Shown here: in pieces, positions 56,991 to 64,000 of the stretch
Layout of the letters: each line of letters opens with the position of its first letter
Position numbering within the stretch: position 1 is the first letter of the stretch
Source of the DNA: Symbiodinium natans
Lineage: Eukaryota; Sar; Dinophyceae; Suessiales; Symbiodiniaceae
Direction: 5' to 3'
Assembly (NCBI GenBank): GCA_905221605.1
Contig: CAJNDS010000722.1
Location: 16,914-80,913 of the forward strand
Length of the DNA: 64,000 nucleotides
The notes under the pieces: model-generated
Databases searched by the model: none
What the model was told of the DNA's origin: nothing
What the model saw: the letters and a program-made list of their open reading frames with translations, nothing else
Program-made: the position numbers and the translations under genes

Positions 56991-59570
56991 TAAGCAGCGC
57001 AGCCCGAGCTTGAGAGCTACCTTGAAATTGCAAGGGCTTGGAGCCTGAACAGCCTGGAAAAGGATGCTTGTCTCCGGTCATAAGCCCTTGCGTGTGCCCC
57101 CGAGCCCCCAATGGCAATGTTGGACGCTGAAGGTCGGTCTGACATAACCAACGTGTTGCAACATTGCCATGGGGGAAAGGGGATTTTCAACAACATTTTA
57201 TTGATTTGGGACAAGGTAGGCCCTTTGCTTGGGGGTTTGGAGAATGTGCCTCGAGTGAAGCCAAATCAGACCCCAAAAAGACACAAGAAGCGTAGGACAC
57301 GTTTGAGTGCCCCCGCAGTTGCAATTCAGCTTGTCATGTGCAATACTTGTTCCGTTATAACGCTATCGCCAACAGTCTTAAGCGACCGCTGACTATCTTT
57401 GCGCCCGACCCAAACATGTGGTGCATGCTTTGCGTGTCTCCGCAAAATTGAAAGCACACTTGCCATGTTTTACGGCCCATTCTAGGGTCCCATTTTTGGG
57501 CCCCAAAGCGACGCTCGAAATGGGATCTTTTCTAAGAGTTTCGAATCAGGCAGACCCAGTTTTGGGACCCAATTTCTGGCCTCAAAATGAGGGCCAAAAA
57601 CTGTGCGATTTCTGATGAGAAGACACACTTTTGACGCTCGCCAAAATTTTGCCCGACGTGAGGACCGCTCCCGACATAAGACAATAAAAATGCACCGCTG
57701 CGTGGCAAGCGGTCGGTGGTGGGCCTGTACTTATTCATATAGGCGCCATTCAGGTTGCCACTGGGGGGGTACTCTGATGCGTCCTATGTTTCTCGTCGTT
57801 TGTCGGTCCTGAATGTGGACCCGCGCGATGCCACGTTTTTCAGCGATTTTTCCAACGGGCAGCCCGCAAAAGTTGGAAAAAAGGCTCTGGGAGGTCCTGA
57901 TGAGGTTTTGGAGCCCTTGAAGGGGACTGTGAGGCCTTACTTGAGTATTTGAAAGACTGGTAAACCGTATAACCCTTGAGAAAGCGCGTGTAGCAGACCT
58001 GTGCACGAGTACTACACTCAAAAAATGTGGGAAAACAGCGTGTAGTACCTTGATTCCAAGTAGAAACATTACATGAACCTTAAAGTTTTGAAAAAACTAT
58101 GCATTCATGTAGTACACTGTGGTTTTTGCCCAGCGCGGAGCGTGTAGTACCAGTTTTGATGAAATTACACCTGAGGCGAAATCCAGCTTTTCCCACAGCG
58201 CGGAGCGTGTAGTACTAGTTTTCATGAAATTAGACTGGCCGAAAAATCGAGCTTTTCCTACAGCGCGGAGCATGTGTGACACCTGGTTTTTAATTTGCAG
58301 TTCTACAGGTCAGGGGCTTTCAAGCTTCCTGCAGACTCTGGGGCCTTCAAGCCTTTGTGTTTAAAAGGGGAAATGGACTCCGTGTGAAAGCAGGAAAATG
58401 TCCAAGTAATTGAGGACTGGAAGCCATCCAGGCTGGGGGGAGAGGCAGCCAGCAGGTTTTGCAGGCTTGCTGTAGGGTCTGTAGGGGCGGCGTGCGGCAG
58501 GGTCTGCAGGTTTGCTGCAGGATCTGGGTCTGTAGGGTCTGCAGGCTTGCTGCAGGGGTCTGCAGGCTTGCCCGCAGGCCCTGCTGGCCTGCAGGCTGCT
58601 GCAGGGTCTGCAGGCTTGCCGAGGGGGCCTACAAACCCTGCAGCTGTAGGCTTGCTGCAGGGGTCTGCAGGCTTGCTGCAGGCTGCTGCAGGGCCTGCAG
58701 GCTTGCTGCAGAGTCCGCATGCTTGCTGCAGGTCTGCAGGGTCTGCAGGTTGCTGCAGTGTTACATGCAGGGTCTGCAGAACGCAGTAAGCAGCGCAGCC
58801 CGAGCTTGAGAGCTACCTTGAAATTGCAAGGGCTTGGAGCCTGAAGAGCCTGGAAAAGGATGCTTGTCTCCGGTCATAAGCCCTTGCGTGTGCCCCCGAG
58901 CCCCCAATGGCAATGTTGGACGCTGAAGGTCGGTCTGACATGACCAACGTGTTGCAACATTGCCATGGGGGAAAGGGGATTTTCAACAACATTTTATTGA
59001 TTTGGGACAAGGTAGGCCCTTTGCTTGGGGGTTTGGAGAATGTGCCTCGAGTGAAGCCAAATCAGACCCCAAAAAGACACAAGAAGCGTAGGACACGTTT
59101 GAGTGCCCCCGCAGTTGCAATTCAGCTTGTCATGTGCAATACTTGTTCCGTTATAACGCTATTGCCAACAGTCTTAAGCGACCGCTGACTATCTTTGCGC
59201 CCGACCCAAACATGTGGTGCATGCTTTGCGTGTCTCCGCAAAATTGAAAGCACACTTGCCATGTTTTACGGCCCATTCTAGGGTCCCATTTTTCGGCCCC
59301 AAAGCGAAGCCCGAAATGGGATCTTTTCTAAGAGTTTCGAATCAGGCAGACCCAGTTTTGGGACCCAATTTCTGGCCTCAAAATGAGGGCCAAAAACTGT
59401 GCGATTTCTGATGAGAAGACACACTTTTGAAGCTCGCCAAAATTTTGCCCGACGTGAGGACCGCTCCCGACATAAGACAATAAAAATGCACCGCTGCGTG
59501 GCAAGCGGTCGGTGGTGGGCCTGTACTTATTCATATAGGCGCCATTCAGGTTGCCACAGTAGGCTCGCCA

Positions 59571-60258
59571 AAGAGCTGCAACCACTCTGCCTCCTTGGCG
59601 GCAAGCTTCCGCTCTTCTACCTCAGACAGGTCCACGGGCTTCTCGGCGAGATTCTTGGGCACCACCGTAACTCTGCAGACTTCCATGAGGGTTTCCTTGG
59701 CGCGGTTGGCCAGACAACTTCGTGAACCTCGACCTCCTGGCCAGACTTTTGCACAATGACCTTGAATGGAACGTCGGTGTTGTTGTAGTTGTTCACCTTG
59801 ATTATGAACGTGCCCACCTGATTTAGCGAGATGTTCTCTGCTGGGTTCATCTCACTTTAGAGGCGTTTGCATCAAAGTCCAAGCAGCAGTTTTCGACCTT
59901 CTTGTTCGCGTAGTAGAGCTCCTTGCCTTTAACGCAGGTGTGCAGGTCAAGGTCTGACTGACGAGGTTGCCATCAAGACCTTAGACAAGCGTCACTGTGC
60001 ACAAGGACTTCACTTGCTTTCCCGCAGCAGCTCGGCCACGCGCGAGACCATGTACGTTTCTGGGTTGCTTCGGTTATCCATCATGGTCACAAGGCCATCC
60101 ACATTGGTGGCGCTGTCCATGAAGTCCACCAGATTGCTAGCCTGCTGCATGTCCAAATGGACATTGCCATAAGCTCGTCCAGTGAGCATCGCGTAGATCA
60201 TCACATGGAACTTCTCGTGGAAGGCAAGTTGCTCCCAGCCCTTGCCGTAAGCCAACAA
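59571..60258 (-). pseudogene. Broken 3' part of minus-strand unknown gene
   Basis: Read leftward, protein-like pieces lie in several frames. At 60258-60010: LLAYGKGWEQLAFHEKFHVM ... TYMVSRVAELLRE. At about 60006-59975: QVKSLCTVTLV. At about 59960-59870: DLHTCVKGKELYYANKKVEN. At 59850-59720: NPAENISLNQVGTFIIKVNN ... VIVQKSGQEVEVHEVV. At 59720-59570: LANRAKETLMEVCRVTVVPK ... KEAEWLQLFGEP. Small indels separate the last pieces (for example at HEVV/LANR the frame slips without intron-like sequence), so this is a pseudogene or poorly polished sequence. It runs directly into the 1.8-kb array at about 59560. Family not recognised. Confidence 0.55.
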
Positions 60259-60332
60259 AGTTCACTACCCATCCGACCCCGCCCGCCAGTGATCGGGGCG
60301 AACCAGACGGGGAATTGCATCCTGGATAACTT

Positions 60333-60893
60333 TCAAAGAGGGTCATCTACCAAGCGCTGAAATCGATTTTCAAAGGAGCTGTTCAGGTACAGCTTGAGTT
60401 CTTTCAGCCTCCGAGAAAGGCTGGCGTCCGAGAGATCGTTGAACGTGAAGTGCACATGGTTGAAGGGCCCAACGCTCACGGGATACTCCTTGACAAAATC
60501 CTCATCAATCACGACAACATTGAATTGGGATGCGCTCTGGATCCCCTTCAAGTGCTTCTGGCGCATCTCACGCAGCTTCTGAACATTCGGCTCCTTGACA
60601 TCTTGCTGGAACGCGATGAATCTGCCACCCTCGCCTATAGCTTGCGCGAACTTTGGCATGCGGTGCATGCAGGTGTTGCCCCGTCCAGCGAGGTTAGATG
60701 CGCAGAGCCTACTTTCCTCCTTCGGCAACGCTTCACGAGGCTGGAGAAAGAAGAACAACTCCTTGTCCTGCACCTGGACGGTGCATGCCTTCATTGGGTT
60801 GCTCTCAATCTTGTCGTAGGCCGCCCTGGAAGGGTCAACGCTGTCAAGGCACTCGCCGACCACCTCCCAGCACTCATCTCCAGAGCCAGCCAT
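60333..60893 (-). CDS. Unknown gene, 5' exon (186 aa)
   Basis: The ATG at 60893 (MAGSGDECWEVVGECLDSVD) opens 186 codons. Parts: SRAAYDKIESNP, VQVQDKELFFFLQPREALPK, a Cys/His segment (CASNLAGRGNTCMHRMPKFA), then VKEPNVQKLREMRQKHLKGI, SQFNVVVIDEDFVKEYPVSV and VHFTFNDLSDASLSRRLKEL. The frame stops shortly after NRFQRLVDDPL. The donor-like GTAGAT at the Val codon there may begin an intron leading to the piece at 60258, but no clean acceptor in the right phase is visible. A second, more decayed copy lies at 61693-62135. Function unknown. Confidence 0.5.
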   Translation of the reverse strand: MAGSGDECWEVVGECLDSVDPSRAAYDKIESNPMKACTVQVQDKELFFFLQPREALPKEESRLCASNLAGRGNTCMHRMPKFAQAIGEGGRFIAFQQDVKEPNVQKLREMRQKHLKGIQSASQFNVVVIDEDFVKEYPVSVGPFNHVHFTFNDLSDASLSRRLKELKLYLNSSFENRFQRLVDDPL

Positions 60894-61129
60894 GGCGATC
60901 CAATGCTGATGTTCTCGTGATATGGGCAGCTTTGAGCACTTCTGAGTTGGAGTTCCCCCTTGTACTAACAGTCTCAAGAATGATGAAAGCACACCCCTAT
61001 TCTAATCCCTAGTAAGGACTGTTAGTCTGAGGGGGAACATGCCAAGTTGGAGACGTTTGGCTTCCCTATCTTGCAAAGTTGCTCTTGTCCTCAGGCCCCA
61101 TGCATTCCATGCATCCCCCGCTGGCTGAA

Positions 61130-61215
61130 CCCTAAACCTTAAACCCCTAAACCCCTAAACCCTAAACCCCTAAACCCGAAGCCCCTAAACCCTAAAACCC
61201 CCTAAACCCTGAATC
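61130..61215. repeat. Interstitial telomeric repeats (CCCTAAA)
   Basis: CCCTAAAC and CCCCTAAA repeats with GAAGCCC interruptions. Confidence 0.88.
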
Positions 61216-61311
61216 TCCGACCAGGCGCCGCACCAGCTTCCGCTTCAGCGTCAGGCGCCCCGCTGCTCAACATCTCTCGCACCTGCACTCCCAACTGGCC
61301 CTAAGGGTCCA

Positions 61312-61360
61312 TGGTTTAGGGTTTAGGGTTTAGGGTTTAGGGTTTAGCGTTTAGGGTTTA
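61312..61360. repeat. Interstitial telomeric repeats (TTTAGGG)
   Basis: Six TTTAGGG-type units (one TTTAGCG), opposite in orientation to the CCCTAAA block 100 bases away. Confidence 0.88.
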
Positions 61361-61597
61361 CTCCACTAACAAGCTGAGCAGGTCCTGCAGAAACAAGAAG
61401 ACTATGAGGCGCCCCAACAACGTGGGAGAGCATCTCAGAAAGTCAAGCCTGTTGCCTGACAACGCATCTAGAACTTGCACTAGCTGTGGTAAACGCCATG
61501 GAGGAACCGAAGACATCAACCCTCAAGCCCGGAAAACGTTGTAAGGCACTGGGCGGCTGGCACTGATCATCTTTACAATCGGTTCGCGGTTTCGGGT
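61361..61597. other. Unassigned DNA between telomeric blocks
   Basis: About 240 bases of ordinary composition between two TTTAGGG blocks. Nothing recognised. Confidence 0.5.
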
Positions 61598-61692
61598 CTA
61601 GGGTTTAGGGTTTAGGGTTTAGGGTTTAGGGTTTAGGGTTTAGGGTTTTATGGTTTGGGGTTTAGGGTTTAGGGTTTAGGGTTTAGGGTTTA
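61598..61692. repeat. Interstitial telomeric repeats fused to a gene copy
   Basis: About thirteen TTTAGGG units ending in GTTTAGACAGGCTTGC, where the truncated minus-strand gene copy begins without a spacer. Confidence 0.9.
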
Positions 61693-62135
61693 GACAGGCT
61701 TGCATCCGAGAGATCATTGAACGTGAAATGCACGTGGTTGAAGGGCCCAACGCTCACAGGATACTCCTTAAGAAAATCCTTATCAATCACGACAACGTTG
61801 AATTGGGATGCGCTCTGGATTCCCTTCAAGTGCTTTTGGCGCATCTCACGCAGCTTCTGAAGATTTGGCTCCTTGACATCTTGCTGGAACGCGATGAATT
61901 TGACACTCTCGCCTATAGCTTGCGCAAACTTTGGCATGCGGTGCATGCAGGTGTTGCACCGTCCAGCGAGGTTAGATGCACACAGCCTGCTCTCCTCCTT
62001 TGGGCAACGCTTCCCAAGGCTGGAGAAAGAAGAACAACTCCTTGTCCTGCACCTGGACAGCGCATCGGGTTGCTCTCAATCTTGTCGTAGGCCGCCCTCG
62101 AAGGGTCAACGCTGTCAAGGTTCTCGCCGACGGAA
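61693..62135 (-). pseudogene. Second, truncated copy of the 60.3-kb gene
   Basis: Read leftward, the protein matches the 186-residue exon at 60893-60333: LDSVDPSRAAYDKIESNP, VQVQDKELFFFLQPWEALPK, then MHRMPKFAQAIGESVKFIAF and SQFNVVVIDKDFLKEYPVSV. A short deletion after KIESNP (loss of MKACT-type residues) and an indel after EALPKGG break the frame. The copy ends at a TTTAGGG tract on one side (61692) and at the copia integrase fragment on the other (about 62130), so both ends are recombination junctions. Confidence 0.75.
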
Positions 62136-62520
62136 AACCTCTTCGTAACCGCAAAAGTTGAGAAACTTGCAGATCTTAGCAACTTGGAAACGGGACACCA
62201 CTGACCCACCTTTCGAAGGCGTGGGTATGGCACAAACAGCACCCGCATGGCTGTCCTTGAGCACAAGACAGATTAGCTTGCTTCCAGCTTTACCAGTGGC
62301 ACGCTCAGTGTAGCAAAAGTCGAAGCAAAGGGTGCTGCAGGTACGTGCGTCGACCGATGACGCATATGACGGTCTGACCTCGCCTGGTAGGCAACGCAAT
62401 GGGGGCAGTAAGGCTGGTATGGTATGTGAGACAACATGTGTCGTCGAAGCTCTTCTTCGCTAGGGGCAACCACGGGAGTCTGTTCAATAGGAAGAGTTTT
62501 ATCACCTGGATGAGCCAATG
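62130..62520 (-). pseudogene. Ty1/copia integrase fragment
   Basis: Read leftward from about 62520: EEELRRHMLSHIPYQPYCPH, then CVAYQARSDRH. Here H-x3-H and C-x2-C form the HHCC zinc-binding motif that opens retroviral and copia integrases. A frame change follows, then TLCFDFCYTERATGKAGSKL and ICLVLKDSHAGAVCAIPTPS, the first core strand with the first catalytic Asp (FDF). The fragment is cut at about 62130, before the remaining Asp and Glu. It points away from the reverse transcriptase that starts at the same junction on the plus strand. Confidence 0.75.
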
Positions 62521-63867
62521 AATCTTGATTTCGGAGACGAAGTGCTGTGTGAGCTTGATGCTTACGATCAGGCGCTTGACCAGTCGCTTGATTCCTTTGC
62601 AGATGGAGTGTCCACTTCCGATGAGATCCCCGCGTGCTTGACTCGCGAATTTTCAGAGCTTGAGCCCGAGTTAACACCGGAAGGCCTAGCCGAGGTCGAC
62701 CGGGTTGCCATGCTGTATGAGGTTCGCAGGCTTGTTGGCATCGACGTCATTGAGGAGGTCTCAGGGCCACAGGTTGATCATCGCAAGCTTTCCACACGGT
62801 TCGTGTGGAAGGAGATCAACGGGCGACTTTGCTGGCTCAGAAGAGCCCGTCTCGTTGCGCGAGAGTTCGCGTTTCTCGACCCGGGGCGCGAGGACCTGTA
62901 CTCGCCAGCTTCAAGTTCGCTTCAGAGCAGAGTGATCCCTTCGCTGTTCATGAGCAACCGAGGTCAAGGCTGGTGCATGTGCAGCCTTGATGTTTCTGAT
63001 GCCTACTTCAATTGTCTTCAGGGCGAGCCGACATGCACTTCCGTGAGGATCGGGGATCAGGTTGTGTGGTTTCGTTTGCTCCGGTGCCTGCCTGGGCAGC
63101 GCGACGGATCGGCGCGGTGGTTTTCAAAGTTCAGCGAGACTTTGCAGACTGAAGCCGGGGCAGAACTGATGCCCGAATTGCCATCTCTGTTCCGCCTCAC
63201 CGACGGCAGTGGCAAACCGCATGCAGCGGGCCTCATCCATGTTGATGACATGCTGAGCGCCGGAAGGAGAATGGCCCTGGAAGGCATGATCGAGAAGTTG
63301 AAAGGCCAGTTTCAACTGCGGGTTGAGTGGATCTGCAACACAGGAGATGAAATCCAGTTCCTAAAGAAACGCCATTTTCTTTTGTCTGACCATGAACTGA
63401 TCATTCAGGTCAATGGCAAGCACCTCAGCAAGTTGCGAGACCTCACAGGGAACCCGAAGGTTCGGAAGTCCCCTTTACCTTCAGGAAGATGCGAGACTGA
63501 TGGCCCGAGCTTGGAACCTGAGCGTGCCGGTCTGTACCGGCAGTCAGTCGGTGTGTTGTTGTACTTGCAGGCTGACATGCCCGAGTCACAGTTTGCTATT
63601 CGGCTCCTGTCGACATGCGTGTCGAACCCGACTGTGCCAGCCTGGGCATTGCTTCGACACTTGGTTGGCTATTTGACACATACGAGTGGGCACTGCATTT
63701 GTCTTGAAGCCGGTGAAGTCGGCGTGGGCCTGAAGATTCAAACCCCTGGTGAAAACGTGATTGAAGGCTTTAGTGATTCGATCGCCAGTCCAGAAGATCC
63801 GTGTCATCTTCAGCCATCCTTTGCAACAAGCATTACATCCATGGGTCCTCCAAGACACAGAAGGTAG
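62518..63867 (+). pseudogene. Ty1/copia reverse transcriptase
   Basis: The ATG at 62518 gives 449 residues. Copia RT landmarks in order: STRFVWKEINGRLCWLRRAR and LVAREFAFLDPGREDLYSPA (start of the domain); CSLDVSDAYFN (motif A, Asp codon 62989); RLLRCLPGQRDGSARWF (motif B region); LIHVDDMLSAGRR (motif C, Asp codons 63244 and 63247; His replaces the usual Tyr); then PLPSGRCETDG and QSVGVLLYLQADMPESQFAI (connection). After GFSDS, where GFSDSDWA is expected, a short deletion shifts the frame and the ORF stops at 63867. Gag and protease are missing, and the N-terminal ~40 codons have no copia similarity. The enzyme itself could still be folded, but the element is not autonomous. Confidence 0.85.
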
Positions 63868-64000
63868 TCGCACTATCTTCGGCGGAGGCTGAATTCCACT
63901 CAGCCGTCAGTACCAGCATTGACTGCATTCTTGTGAAGGCAATGTACGCTTTTCTGTCCCCTGACCGAACTGGCAGTCCGCACATCCTGGTGGATAACTC
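63792..64000 (+). pseudogene. Ty1/copia RNase H, continues beyond window
   Basis: In the frame shifted from the RT, the sequence reads RSVSSSAILCNKHYIHGSSK, TQKVVALSSAEAEFHSAVST and finally HILVDNS at the window end. TQKVVALSSAEAEF is the copia RNase H hallmark with the catalytic Glu; LVDNS carries the next Asp. The rest lies outside. A few codons are lost between GFSDS and RSVSSS at about 63780-63792. Confidence 0.85.

Larger units (their letters stand above)
54581..59559 (+). repeat. Tandem array of a ~1.8-kb unit
   Basis: Copies start at about 54585, 56821 and 58617. The last two lie 1,796 bp apart. The first is longer because a 444-bp segment (55066-55509) is tandemly duplicated inside it (55510-55953). 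The array ends abruptly at about 59559, after GGTTGCCACAGT. Identity is very high; differences are single bases and small indels, such as GACAAGGTAGGCCC in copies 2-3 against GACAGGCCC in copy 1. Each unit contains a CTGCAG-rich minisatellite, a ~65-bp repeat ending in GCGGAGCGTGTAGTAC, and short conserved frames. Confidence 0.93.

Overview
This window looks like nuclear DNA of a dinoflagellate (Suessiales/Symbiodiniaceae-like is my best guess; the species cannot be told). The evidence is TTTAGGG-type telomeric repeats scattered inside the sequence, very low coding density, long tandem arrays at many scales, Ty1/copia fragments, and no bacterial signals (no operons with ribosome binding sites, no tRNA or rRNA). 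Another alveolate or alga with TTTAGGG telomeres is not excluded.

Layout. 1-4 kb: no recognisable gene. 4-12 kb: a repeat cluster with internal telomeric blocks, an AT microsatellite, ATTAATTA-type low-complexity DNA, a polypyrimidine tract, a ~95-bp GC-rich minisatellite, a higher-order 42-bp minisatellite and foldback structures. A 45-bp element and its AT-rich flanks occur once on each side of the cluster in opposite orientation. 12-26 kb: no identifiable gene, apart from one candidate membrane-protein exon near 22 kb. 26-29 kb: 14-bp and ~73-bp minisatellites, one candidate exon, and a ~690-bp ACT microsatellite. 29.6-31 kb: an old ~1.07-kb direct duplication. 31.6-37.3 kb: 2.7 copies of a nearly identical 2,027-bp unit, with a 100-N assembly gap in the first copy.

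37.3-54.6 kb is the most interesting part. An ORF-dense block abruptly replaces the third 2-kb unit and ends in a 12-A tract. It holds a damaged RNase H domain followed by a protein with polymerase-palm-like motifs (IEIDMKGAHY ... WVHDGVYV), two tandem paralogues of an unknown protein family (one shattered, one nearly intact), several other unspliced unknown ORFs, an alpha/beta-hydrolase-like protein whose nucleophile position is Gly, a DxD-containing glycosyltransferase-like ORF, a divergent UPF1-type helicase fragment, a 597-residue unknown protein, and decayed copies of the hydrolase-like gene. Perfect hairpins with CC loops recur, and one of them shows a compensatory base-pair change. I read the block as a large, largely undescribed mobile or virus-like element, or a nest of such elements, now decaying.

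54.6-59.6 kb is a tandem array of a ~1.8-kb unit rich in CTGCAG motifs. 59.6-62.1 kb carries two broken copies of one minus-strand gene of unknown function, separated by telomeric repeats. 62.1-64 kb is a rearranged Ty1/copia element: an integrase piece on the minus strand abuts reverse transcriptase and RNase H on the plus strand. No working pathway or operon can be reconstructed; the window is dominated by repeats and decaying mobile DNA.
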